This document shows positions 25,631 to 33,747 of a stretch of DNA of 37,260 nt, piece by piece. Origin of the DNA: a virus; the IMG/VR virus record IMGVR_UViG_3300008625_000032, positions 1 through 37,260 of that record. One strand, written 5' to 3'. The position numbers and the translations under genes are program-made. How positions within the stretch are numbered: the stretch's first letter is position 1; each line of letters begins with the position of its first letter. The notes under the pieces are model-generated. The model searched no databases. It worked only from the letters and a program-made list of their open reading frames with translations, and was not told the DNA's origin.

Positions 25631-25921
25631 TTAACTACCTCCGAAATCCAAATCTTCGTAGTATTGTTCTTGTGCGTCAACTTCTTGCGTTTCACTACCA
25701 CCTTCTCCGCTCCACATTATAGTTATACTACTTCTTGATGTAATACTTGCAGGTGTAACTAACACTTGATTAATAGTGTAGTTTTGTGTATTACCCGCGG
25801 GTGGTTGATATGTTCCTGTACCTTCATTACCAGCACCACCTTCATCACCTTCATCAAATGTAAGTTTTGCATTACGTAAAATTTTTGTATTTAATTCACC
25901 ACCCCATAATAATTTTGACAT
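25631..25921 (-). CDS. Small virion protein with WGG N-terminal tag
   Basis: 96 residues. MSKLLWGGELNTKILRNAKL shares the WGG tag with the 325- and 2110-residue proteins. An acidic/Gly linker follows, then a short beta-rich domain (QNYTINQVLVTPASITSRSS, then ITIMWSGEGG) and a DLDFGGS tail like that of the 325-residue protein. It looks like a short version of that neighbour. It lies 2 nt from it and 14 nt after the stop of the 320-residue gene. A structural role is inferred. Confidence 0.65.
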   Translation of the reverse strand: MSKLLWGGELNTKILRNAKLTFDEGDEGGAGNEGTGTYQPPAGNTQNYTINQVLVTPASITSRSSITIMWSGEGGSETQEVDAQEQYYEDLDFGGS

Positions 25922-25935
25922 CTCTTATCTCCAAT

Positions 25936-26898
25936 CTAATATCCGATTTTATCAATCGTACCACGATTGTTACTATCAGAATATTTAGTCTGTGTTGTAG
26001 GTTTTGGTCTTGATGATGTTTTTCTTGGAATATCATCCATTGACTCACCTGGAATAGCTCTTCTTTGAGCTCTATCTCTAGCGGGTATACCCTCTGTTTC
26101 TCTTTGAATAGCTACTTCTTTATTAAATTCTTCTTCATATTGTTTTTGTTCTATTTTTTTAATCACACTACTTGGTGGTGGTTGTAATGGTTCACCAAGA
26201 ACTTGTCTGGCTAAAGCTCTAACTTGTTGTGCAGTTTTAGCGACTTGACCAGTAATTTGATATAAACTATCAACAACTGGTTTACCATCTTCTAATTTAT
26301 CTCTCAATTTAGCTAAAGCATCATCACTCATTTTATCAAAACCAGGTACAAAGAAATCTTCATCTCTATGTGTACCAAGTAACGCGTCAGCATTTCTCAT
26401 TCTTGAATTTGTAATCCATGGCCCGTTTTGTATACTATCATATAAATCTTTTCCTATAGTTATAATATCATCTGTTTTAAATCCCATCATACCAAATAAA
26501 TTCATATTTGCTATTGGATATTTAACATCATCTTGATACAAACATAAAGTGGCACTATTAGGTTTTTTTATGACACTACCATCTTTTACTTTAATAGTTG
26601 GTTTATCATCCAACGTAAAATCTCTATCAATTATCTCATCAAGAATTTCATTTTTTGTCTCGTGATTTCTAAACAACATACGATTAAAAATCCATTGATG
26701 TGGTGCGTCTAAACCACTTCCAGTTCTAACATCTTCATATAATTGCATTTCGCCTTCAACCTCAAGTGCTTCGGCTGAACCTGAAATTTTAGCTTTTGTT
26801 ATAGCCGAATCAAGTTTTAATTGATATTCCTTTTCATCAGCTTTTACAAGAGATTGAAAATATTCATTTCCATAAAGTTCTTCTACTGTATAAGGCAT
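25936..26898 (-). CDS. Probable baseplate/tail protein, unknown
   Basis: 320 residues. Largely helical and charged: MPYTVEELYGNEYFQSLVKA, a middle part with GTHRDEDFFVPGFDKMSDDA, a helix-rich segment (QITGQVAKTAQQVRALARQV), and a low-complexity basic C-terminus (ARDRAQRRAIPGESMDDIPR, then Ser/Pro/Lys/Thr). No enzyme motif. One-nt spacing from the DNRLRE-like gene upstream and operon context with gp6 and gp25 support a virion or assembly role. I do not recognise the family. Confidence 0.6.
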   Translation of the reverse strand: MPYTVEELYGNEYFQSLVKADEKEYQLKLDSAITKAKISGSAEALEVEGEMQLYEDVRTGSGLDAPHQWIFNRMLFRNHETKNEILDEIIDRDFTLDDKPTIKVKDGSVIKKPNSATLCLYQDDVKYPIANMNLFGMMGFKTDDIITIGKDLYDSIQNGPWITNSRMRNADALLGTHRDEDFFVPGFDKMSDDALAKLRDKLEDGKPVVDSLYQITGQVAKTAQQVRALARQVLGEPLQPPPSSVIKKIEQKQYEEEFNKEVAIQRETEGIPARDRAQRRAIPGESMDDIPRKTSSRPKPTTQTKYSDSNNRGTIDKIGY

Positions 26899-26899
26899 T

Positions 26900-28030
26900 T
26901 TATCTTATCACCCTAAATTGAAAATCATTATCTATAACGTGAACTACTTCACCAAGACCACTACCACTAACAATTTTATAATTAATTCTATAATCTCTTT
27001 CTGGCTGAAATCCTTGTAACCATACATCAAAATAGTTTCCACGTGAGTCACAACCTATAATTGAACCACTTCCAAATGGAATAATAACATCTTCTGTAAA
27101 CGCATCTTTTACTTCATAATAAGTACTTCCACTTGGTAAATATTTTACAGTAACATCATTTGATGTTGTTGATGACCAAGTTTTTGTGGGAAATCTTTCT
27201 CTACCAAACACTCTAAATCTAACTTTAGAATCTTCTTGATATTGGTTTCTTAGGTCTTGCATATATATTTCTACACTATGTAAATCACTACCAGTTATTG
27301 GTTGTAATGAACCAGTTTCCCAATTAGCATTGTTCCAAACAACTTCAAGTTTTGGTGGATATATAGTATGAGTTTCACGTGAGAAGAATTTAAAATCACC
27401 ATATCTTGTAGTATTACCTTCTGATTGTGAACCATCGTTGTTACCAACACTACCACTTCTTTTAACCATAAAGCCTTCATTTGGATAAACCGAACCACTA
27501 TTAATCCAGTTGTTAACAATACCAGTTACGTTCATTCTTACATCACTAGCTTCATTAGTAAATGATTGTGAAGCTTCTAAAGTATATTGTCCAGTAGTAC
27601 CTTTGAACCAAGTTCCACCAGTATCGTTAGTGCCATCTACCCATTGGTCATTCGCGGTTGGGCCTGTTCTATATCTCCAAGAAGCACCATCGGTAACTAT
27701 TGGAAAGTAATCAAATTTTCCTTCTCCATTCTCCCAAGATTGACTTACTGGATATGCATATATTACATCACTTGAACCTAATTCTTGTGAACCAGCATCG
27801 TATAAATTTAAGTAATAATCTGCGTCTGTTGGTATTAATCCCGTACTTATAGACTTTGATATAAACGTTAAATCAAATTGAATTAGGATTCTTGAAACAT
27901 TAATTTGTGTTCCAGAATCATTCATCTTTTTACGTATTTCTAAAATCTCATCAAGTCCAGTATTCCGACTTGATGTGGCTTCTCCTTCGTATAATGTGGT
28001 ATCTTTTGTAGCAAATTCAAAATAATGCAT
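26900..28030 (-). CDS. Virion protein with DNRLRE-like N-terminal domain
   Basis: 376 residues. The N-terminus (FATKDTTLYEGEATSSRNTG, then SRILIQFDLT) follows the pattern of DNRLRE/adhesin beta-sandwich domains, where D-T-x-L-Y, N-x-G and L-x-x-F-D-L recur. The C-terminal half is beta-rich with TVKYLPSGSTYYEVKDAFTE and a strand-rich end. Its place just after gp6 in the operon is near where T4 carries other wedge genes, but similarity to gp7 or gp8 cannot be judged by eye. The first base of its start codon region overlaps the gp6-like stop by 1 nt. Probably a baseplate-attached protein. Confidence 0.65.
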   Translation of the reverse strand: MHYFEFATKDTTLYEGEATSSRNTGLDEILEIRKKMNDSGTQINVSRILIQFDLTFISKSISTGLIPTDADYYLNLYDAGSQELGSSDVIYAYPVSQSWENGEGKFDYFPIVTDGASWRYRTGPTANDQWVDGTNDTGGTWFKGTTGQYTLEASQSFTNEASDVRMNVTGIVNNWINSGSVYPNEGFMVKRSGSVGNNDGSQSEGNTTRYGDFKFFSRETHTIYPPKLEVVWNNANWETGSLQPITGSDLHSVEIYMQDLRNQYQEDSKVRFRVFGRERFPTKTWSSTTSNDVTVKYLPSGSTYYEVKDAFTEDVIIPFGSGSIIGCDSRGNYFDVWLQGFQPERDYRINYKIVSGSGLGEVVHVIDNDFQFRVIR

Positions 28031-30069
28031 TAGTCTGTACTCCCTACTACCTGACCTTTTATGTCTGTGTCTGGATATTTTAATTCAAAAATACATGGGT
28101 CTAATGATGGATATACTACACCATCTTTATAAGCCGCACCCATATCATATATGTGACCAGAGTAACCATCTTCGGTTCTCCACTTGTTTCTAAGTAGTAT
28201 TGGTAATTGAACTGGGTCACCTGGGCCATCTCCATCTATATCAATAGAAAATGGTATTAAATTAGCTACACCCTCTACCAAAGATATCTGATAAGACAAG
28301 TCTGCAATAACAATTGGTTGGTTGATTTGCCATTTATCAATATCAAAAAAGTCTTTAACCTTCTGAATACACTTCAATAAAACTTCTTCTTTATTGTATC
28401 CTTTCTTGGTCATAATTTTAAAATCAGCACCTATATTAACAATCCAAGCGTCTTTAATATTTATAGCATCAGTAACCATTCTATACATACCAAGGTAGTT
28501 TTTTAAGTTCTCTTTCACAGCTCTATTTACTGTAGTTAAGTTTTTTGCAGTATCATATCCAAGTGTATAAAAATTTAATGCTAACGGATTAGGTATCCTT
28601 ACTGGGACTTTTGGAGCACCAGTTTCTGGTGAATCATCTTGTCCATACAACTCTTTATCAATAGTGAAAATACCAGTTCCATCACCACCTACTTCTTTTT
28701 GAAATTGAAATTGTGAACCTTCTAATTGTTCATCTGGAACTATATAAGCTTTAGCAATAGCACCATATTTAGATGGTAGAGAATATGCTCTAACAATATA
28801 ATCTTCCTTTGTAACACTCCTATTTTGAGCTTGAAAATAAGCTAAAGCGTTCTGTTTAATTTCTATAACCGACTCTTTACTCTTACCACCACGAGCCGGA
28901 TTTGGGTTTATCACACCAAGTGAACTTAAACATTGAGTAACAGTTGCAGAGTCTAAACCAGCTGATGATAGTGAAGTATTAGCTTCTTTTACCTCAATAA
29001 TAGAACCTTCCGCAACATTATGATTAACACCACCACCATGTGCATATTTTACAGTTAACGTAGTATTTTTAGGAGCCAATCCATAAGCTTTAGTTTTTAA
29101 AAAGTTACTTGGGTCAAATGTTCTGTCTAACATACTTACACCTTCTGGTAAAGAAGAACCAACATTTTCTGGATTTGGTATTAATTCTTCGTCAGCTCCA
29201 GCCGAAACACCAGCTCCAAAACGTAATTCCGTTCTACCATCTGGTCGTATGTATGTTGTAAATCTTCGTGGTGTTTTAACTAATTTAAGTAAGAAAGGTA
29301 CATCATCAGAAAATTGTGATAAGTCTGGGTCTGTACTATCATTATTTGATGTATCATCAAATACAACATCTTTAGCTAAAAAATCAACTTCATACCAAGT
29401 ATTAGCCTCATCATCTCGTACACTTATAATTTGTGATACATTTTGTTTCGATAAAGCTATTCTATCATATTTTTTAGCAGTTCCAAATGAAAAAGTTTCT
29501 GAAGTTATATCTCCACTATAAACATTAGCACTTTTCTTTAACAAATATTTTGATGGTTCTGTACCAGATGTTTCATAAATGGTAGTAGAACGAGGCGACA
29601 ATGAACTTGAATTAGCAAAATCAATATCATCTGCTAATCTAAACACAATACCATTTGACGATTTAACTTGTGTTCCAGTTAAAACTTTCATAGCATATCT
29701 ATAATCTGGTCTAACATCATCACCAGTACCAGTTGATGGTATTGTTTGGAAAAAATCAAGCTTAGTTGACGATGGTGTAGCTAACTTTGGTTTATACCCA
29801 AGTGATTGAGCTATCTCAAAAACATTTTCAGTTTCTTCAGCATAAGATAATAAAGATTCTTTGAATCTATCATCAATGTAATAGGATAAAACATCACCAA
29901 CATATGATGCCATTTCTATGAACATAGTACCAGGGTCTGACTCGTTAAAATCATTATATGTGTTTGGAAAATAAGTTTTAGCAAAATCTATAAGATTATC
30001 CTTAAACGTTGAGAAATCTTTATTAAGATATCGTACTTCTTTTTTTTCCACTTTTGCCGCTTCAGCCAT
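28030..30069 (-). CDS. 6: Baseplate wedge protein gp6-like
   Basis: 679 residues, close to T4 gp6 (about 660). The N-terminus RYLNKDFSTFKDNLIDFAKT, YFPNTYNDFNESDPGTMFIE, then MASYVGDVLSYYIDDRFKES is the characteristic gp6/J family opening, followed by AQSLGYKP. The middle has LRFGAGVSAG, and the C-terminal half carries SVTKEDYIVRAYSLPSKYGA, both usual in gp6/J-type wedges. gp6 dimers tie wedges together in the baseplate inner ring. Translation lies 9 nt after gp25, the T4-like gene order. No defect is visible. Confidence 0.95.
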   Translation of the reverse strand: MAEAAKVEKKEVRYLNKDFSTFKDNLIDFAKTYFPNTYNDFNESDPGTMFIEMASYVGDVLSYYIDDRFKESLLSYAEETENVFEIAQSLGYKPKLATPSSTKLDFFQTIPSTGTGDDVRPDYRYAMKVLTGTQVKSSNGIVFRLADDIDFANSSSLSPRSTTIYETSGTEPSKYLLKKSANVYSGDITSETFSFGTAKKYDRIALSKQNVSQIISVRDDEANTWYEVDFLAKDVVFDDTSNNDSTDPDLSQFSDDVPFLLKLVKTPRRFTTYIRPDGRTELRFGAGVSAGADEELIPNPENVGSSLPEGVSMLDRTFDPSNFLKTKAYGLAPKNTTLTVKYAHGGGVNHNVAEGSIIEVKEANTSLSSAGLDSATVTQCLSSLGVINPNPARGGKSKESVIEIKQNALAYFQAQNRSVTKEDYIVRAYSLPSKYGAIAKAYIVPDEQLEGSQFQFQKEVGGDGTGIFTIDKELYGQDDSPETGAPKVPVRIPNPLALNFYTLGYDTAKNLTTVNRAVKENLKNYLGMYRMVTDAINIKDAWIVNIGADFKIMTKKGYNKEEVLLKCIQKVKDFFDIDKWQINQPIVIADLSYQISLVEGVANLIPFSIDIDGDGPGDPVQLPILLRNKWRTEDGYSGHIYDMGAAYKDGVVYPSLDPCIFELKYPDTDIKGQVVGSTD

Positions 30070-30078
30070 TTAAATCTC

Positions 30079-30492
30079 CTAAAAATTAGAAAAGAAAGTT
30101 AATTGTAAAGAATCAAACACTCCAGGTTCTAATGTCACCCCAAACTCTAAATTGACATCAATTTGGTTTGGCGTCTGTTCTGAAGTGGTCACGTTAATTT
30201 TATTAAGTATAACGTGTGGTAACCATTGTGCTACAGCTTCTTTTATAGATTCTTCAACTTTCATTGGTGTGTCACTTCCAATTGGGTCAAACAAAATAGA
30301 ATACAAATTAGAACCAAATTCTGGATTCATTGGTCGTTCACCCTTCATCGTCAATAATAAATTTTTTATATTATGCGAAGTTTGTTCTAATGTTGTTTGT
30401 GTTTGCTGAAAAAAACCAGACTCAGACCTTCCGAGTGGGAATGATAACCCAATCCAAGTATCTGGATTCAAATCATTTTCTAAAGCACCCAT
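30079..30492 (-). CDS. 25: Baseplate wedge protein gp25-like
   Basis: 137 residues, near the T4 gp25 length (132). The signature is clear: GLSFPLGRSESGFFQQTQTT, NIKNLLLTMKGERPMNPEFG, SNLYSILFDP and a final beta part (TPNQIDVNLEFGVTLEPGVF). The GERxMxPxFG phrase is diagnostic of the gp25/W family, which links the wedge to the sheath and hub. It sits directly before gp6 in the operon. No anomaly is seen. Confidence 0.95.
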   Translation of the reverse strand: MGALENDLNPDTWIGLSFPLGRSESGFFQQTQTTLEQTSHNIKNLLLTMKGERPMNPEFGSNLYSILFDPIGSDTPMKVEESIKEAVAQWLPHVILNKINVTTSEQTPNQIDVNLEFGVTLEPGVFDSLQLTFFSNF

Positions 30493-30495
30493 TTA

Positions 30496-30984
30496 TTAAT
30501 TCCCTTTTTTCTTATCTAAAGCTTTCATTAAGTTACTATAATCTTTTGTTAATGCATTTGTCACGTGGTCTGGAACTTGGTCAACTGAAACACCAGCTTT
30601 TTTAATCGTGTCTACCGCCGCGACTTCACGTTGAACATCTTCTGATTTTCCATACCCCATTAATTCAGACATCTTAGATGTATCAAAAGTTCCACCGCCT
30701 AATGTAGGGTATGGTTCTTTACCACTTGGTAATCCACCCTTTGTTTCATTCAAAATTTTATTCAACTTAGAATTTTTAGTATAATGAACTTCATCTTGAA
30801 TTTCATCATTAGTTTCATTCTTTATAATTGGTTCAGACAATAAGCTATTCAAATCAACTTTTTTGTCTTCTTTGATATTCTTTCTTTCTTTAATAAATAT
30901 CTCATTTAATTGTTTTGACAATTCTTGTTTGACTTTCTTTTCTACTATTCTTTCAATAATAGTTAAAAATTGTTTCTTATTCAT
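30496..30984 (-). CDS. Helical protein upstream of gp25, unknown
   Basis: 162 residues, MNKKQFLTIIERIVEKKVKQ onwards. The first 45 residues are a highly charged helix or coiled coil, followed by a flexible part with PYPTLGGGTFDTSKMSELMG and a helical C-terminus (VDQVPDHVTNALTKDYSNLM, then Lys-rich). No membrane or catalytic motif. The LGGGxFDTSKM phrase is one I associate with marine T4-like phages, but no function is known to me. The operon position suggests a baseplate assembly or minor virion protein. Confidence 0.6.
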   Translation of the reverse strand: MNKKQFLTIIERIVEKKVKQELSKQLNEIFIKERKNIKEDKKVDLNSLLSEPIIKNETNDEIQDEVHYTKNSKLNKILNETKGGLPSGKEPYPTLGGGTFDTSKMSELMGYGKSEDVQREVAAVDTIKKAGVSVDQVPDHVTNALTKDYSNLMKALDKKKGN

Positions 30985-30997
30985 TTTAACTCCTCTA

Positions 30998-31324
30998 TTA
31001 ACCTTTAACTCCGGCTACACCAGTAAATTCTTTTATAACGAATGCGTCTTTTTTATCATTAGGTACACTTGAATTAGTACCACCACCCATAGTTCCACTT
31101 GGATTATTATCCATTTGTTCTTTTATTTCTTCACTTGACGCATTATACCAAGATGTATTTTCCAATACTTTAAATACCGATTTATCGTCAAGAAACATAA
31201 ATCCAGCAAAACTCTTTGGGCCTGTGGTAATCGTGTCACCATCTTGTACCATTTTACCAGGTGACGTTTTTTTACCATTTAGTTTTACAATACCTTTTAC
31301 TTTCATTAATACTGCTTTACTCAT
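30998..31324 (-). CDS. Small FecR-like beta protein of the hub region
   Basis: 108 residues. VKGIVKLNGKKTSPGKMVQD, then GDTITTGPKSFAGFMFLDDK and SVFKVLENT, follows the FecR-type beta pattern (G-x-V, G-x-x-V-x-x-G-D-x-I-x-T-G-x-x-S). A Gly/Asn/Ser-rich linker precedes the end AGVKG, the same tail as in the two paralogues upstream. Encoded between those paralogues and gp25. A hub- or spike-attached role is inferred from position; FecR folds often mediate binding to other proteins. Confidence 0.6.
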   Translation of the reverse strand: MSKAVLMKVKGIVKLNGKKTSPGKMVQDGDTITTGPKSFAGFMFLDDKSVFKVLENTSWYNASSEEIKEQMDNNPSGTMGGGTNSSVPNDKKDAFVIKEFTGVAGVKG

Positions 31325-31326
31325 GA

Positions 31327-31674
31327 TTACCCTCTCACTCCTGCTGTAGCAGTTATTCCTTCTACTTCATAGTTTTCACTCGTAACATTTTGTATTTCTT
31401 CCCATACCGTATTTTCCCACATAGCATCTAAATCAAAATCAGGTTCTAATGTAGCACTAAATTCACCTTTACCTACAAATTTTGTTGGTGTACAAGAAAC
31501 ATCACCAGTTTCATCCATAATAAATATACCCTTACCAGTTATAGTTAACTCATCAGCATTAATTCCATTCAATTCATCTAACTCAAAAACTTCTTGGCCT
31601 TGTTTAGCTCCCTCACCATTAATGGTTGGTTGTCCTTTAACACCAATTACTTTACCTAATTTTAACTCTGGCAT
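31327..31674 (-). CDS. Small hub-region protein, paralogue A
   Basis: 115 residues. Clearly paralogous with the protein at 31727-32080: both carry KGQPTINGEGAKQG, DVSCTPTKF and the end ITATAGVRG. The sequence is beta-rich with a FecR-like outline (KVIGVKGQPTINGEGAKQGQ; ADELTITGKGIFIMDETGDV). RBS AAGG 6 nt before the ATG. A late-type box lies 17 nt upstream of the start, suggesting an internal promoter for the rest of the operon. The function is unknown; a spike- or hub-associated small subunit is plausible. Confidence 0.65.
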   Translation of the reverse strand: MPELKLGKVIGVKGQPTINGEGAKQGQEVFELDELNGINADELTITGKGIFIMDETGDVSCTPTKFVGKGEFSATLEPDFDLDAMWENTVWEEIQNVTSENYEVEGITATAGVRG

Positions 31675-32041
31675 AATTTACCTTATTATTATATAAATAT
31701 TGTTCTAAAATGTTTATGTTAATTTTTTATCCCCTGACACCTGCAGTAGCAGTTATATTCTCTACTTCACCAATTATTTCTTCACCAATCTCTGTAATCT
31801 CTTCCCATTCTACATTATCCCATATACTTTCCAAGTCTAAATCTGATAATATAGTACAAGAAAAATTACCCTTACCAATAAATTTTGTTGGTGTACAAGA
31901 AACATCACCACTATCGTCTAATATTGTCATTCTTTTACCAACTATAGAAATCTCATCATTATCAATTCCACTAATTTCATCTAAATCATAAATATTAGCA
32001 CCTTGTTTAGCTCCCTCACCATTAATGGTTGGTTGTCCTTT
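31598..32041. repeat. Direct repeats from gene duplication (403-nt offset)
   Basis: The 41 bases at 31598-31638 recur without change at 32001-32041, and the 31 bases at 31477-31507 recur at 31880-31910. Both lie at the same offset within paralogues A and B. They are a potential site for recombination that would delete or duplicate one copy. Confidence 0.85.
31692..31699 (-). promoter_or_regulatory. Late-type promoter box TATTTATA before paralogue A
   Basis: The minus strand reads ACAATATTTATATAATAATAAGG. The box ends 17 nt before the ATG at 31674, the shortest such distance for a gene with an RBS. A start about 7 nt downstream would place AAGG almost at the mRNA 5' end. Confidence 0.5.
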
Positions 32042-32080
32042 TATAGTTATAATAGTTCCAAGTGTTTTACGAGTATCCAT
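31727..32080 (-). CDS. Small hub-region protein, paralogue B
   Basis: 117 residues, MDTRKTLGTIITIKGQPTIN onwards; it aligns end to end with paralogue A, sharing GQPTINGEGAKQG, SCTPTKF(V/I)GKG, W(E/D)N...EWEEI and the end ITATAGVRG. At DNA level 41 bases are identical (31598-31638 and 32001-32041) and 31 more (31477-31507 and 31880-31910), all offset by 403 nt, so the duplication is recent or kept alike by recombination. The start overlaps the 555-residue gene's stop (1 nt). Same unknown role as its partner. Confidence 0.65.
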   Translation of the reverse strand: MDTRKTLGTIITIKGQPTINGEGAKQGANIYDLDEISGIDNDEISIVGKRMTILDDSGDVSCTPTKFIGKGNFSCTILSDLDLESIWDNVEWEEITEIGEEIIGEVENITATAGVRG

Positions 32081-33747
32081 TATTCCCTAACTCCATCTAC
32101 TTCTTTTACTAATACAATTTCAGACTCCAAAGTTTGAGAATCTGGTGAATCGTCAAGTGCTAGTTCTTCCCAAATCTCTTCCCAATCTTCCAATCCATTT
32201 ACCCAATCTTCGTCTACAGTAAACCCACCATCTGCTCCATCAAATACTCCATGACCAATATCTCCCTTTGATGAAAGTGGCATAATAGGCCACATTGGAG
32301 CTCCAATTGTTCCTGGTGTTCCTGGTGTACTTACTGCTGGTGGGAAAATAGTTGTACCCATTGTTGTAATACCACCAGTTTGAAAAGTTAATAATGGTAT
32401 TATATGTTCTCCCTTAACCAAACAAGTTGTTATGTAAGTATGAATAGAATTAACAAATCCATACGCTTCTCTATTACATATTTGTTCGATTGTCAAGTTT
32501 GAAGTTAAATTCCCCTCAGGCCCAAATTGTCTAGCATAAGTAGTCAAGTTTGTTTTTAAAGTTTCTACTGGGTCTTCTCTATCAACAACTTTTGCTTTTC
32601 CAATACCCATAGTAGTTACTCCTGGTAAAAATGCAGGAATAGTTGCCTTTGTTGTTGTTGAAAGTCTAATAGGACCTGTAAGTTGTATACCTGAATCAAT
32701 TTTAATATCTTGTGTATCTGATATTAAAATAACATCTCCACTCTCTACAAAATTATCTATTGCTGTTGCGGTCATCTCCGATATTTTTTCTATATTCTCT
32801 AAATCTGTTGCACTTTCATCGAGTTCAAATTTATAAACTTCAAATAATTCTTCTTTTAATTGAATACGACCCAACGTACCAGCATCAGCTTCCCAATTTA
32901 ATTCCATATTACCAGATTGTATTATAGAACCATTTACTGGACCAGGTTTCAATTTAAATTGCCAATAATTATCAAATGGTATTTTCTCTTCTACAAGATA
33001 CATACCATCAGAATTACTACCTTTTATTTCAACACTTGTTGCTAATGGAATACGATTGGTATCTAATTCAGTACCACTTTTATCTTGTGTATGTAAATAA
33101 ATACTTTCCAATTCACCCATTGTTGTTTCTGGTGGTGTTGGTGTTTCTGTTGGTTTAGATAGTTGTACTGGAAATTCTTCTAAATAGTTAACTACTTTAT
33201 TTCTATTAGCAGTAGTTTTACTACCAGACCAAGCGGCTTGTAATTTTTTTAACTCATCTGCATCGTGGTCTGAATTATCATACAAGACTTCAGATGGTGG
33301 TGGTTCAATGTCAACAGACTTAGTTTCTAAAAAATATTGTCCTTGATATTGTATTGAAGTATGACTACCAGAAACAATTTTATTGTAATTGGATGAAAAC
33401 CCAGGTTTAAAAACTAAATGAATCAAAGTTCCTTCAAATTCACCTTGGTCTGAATCTGCCACTATTGGAGATGGTGTTGTACTAAATCCAGCGTATATAT
33501 CAAATATACCAGGAGCTAATTTAGTATCTGGTGCTATAGTACCACCAGTTATCTCAACCTTTTCAACATAGTCTTGAATGTATCGAGACATAGCATCTGC
33601 TAATTTCATTAACCATTCATCATCACTTTCAGTTTCTACCCTTTTTAAAGGCCCATCCAATTTACTACATATCTGTAAATGAAAGTCTCTGACTTGTTCG
33701 AAAAATTTTTGAGTATTTAATTTAGGTATTTTCTCTGTTAAAGGCAT
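32080..33747 (-). CDS. Virion protein of the hub operon, sharing the paralogues' C-terminal motif
   Basis: 555 residues beginning MPLTEKIPKLNTQKFFEQVR. A helical N-terminal domain precedes a mixed beta region and a Gly/Pro/Thr-rich C-terminal stretch (GGITTMGTTIFPPAVSTPGT, then PGTIGAPMWPIMP). The last about 45 residues (NGLEDWEEIWEELALDDSPD ... VLVKEVDGVRE) resemble the paralogues' ends (W-E-E-I ... AGVRG). It lies directly downstream of the gp5-like gene with a 1-nt overlap. Probably a central hub or tip protein; no lysozyme or other enzyme motif is seen. Exact T4 counterpart not recognised. Confidence 0.6.
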   Translation of the reverse strand: MPLTEKIPKLNTQKFFEQVRDFHLQICSKLDGPLKRVETESDDEWLMKLADAMSRYIQDYVEKVEITGGTIAPDTKLAPGIFDIYAGFSTTPSPIVADSDQGEFEGTLIHLVFKPGFSSNYNKIVSGSHTSIQYQGQYFLETKSVDIEPPPSEVLYDNSDHDADELKKLQAAWSGSKTTANRNKVVNYLEEFPVQLSKPTETPTPPETTMGELESIYLHTQDKSGTELDTNRIPLATSVEIKGSNSDGMYLVEEKIPFDNYWQFKLKPGPVNGSIIQSGNMELNWEADAGTLGRIQLKEELFEVYKFELDESATDLENIEKISEMTATAIDNFVESGDVILISDTQDIKIDSGIQLTGPIRLSTTTKATIPAFLPGVTTMGIGKAKVVDREDPVETLKTNLTTYARQFGPEGNLTSNLTIEQICNREAYGFVNSIHTYITTCLVKGEHIIPLLTFQTGGITTMGTTIFPPAVSTPGTPGTIGAPMWPIMPLSSKGDIGHGVFDGADGGFTVDEDWVNGLEDWEEIWEELALDDSPDSQTLESEIVLVKEVDGVRE

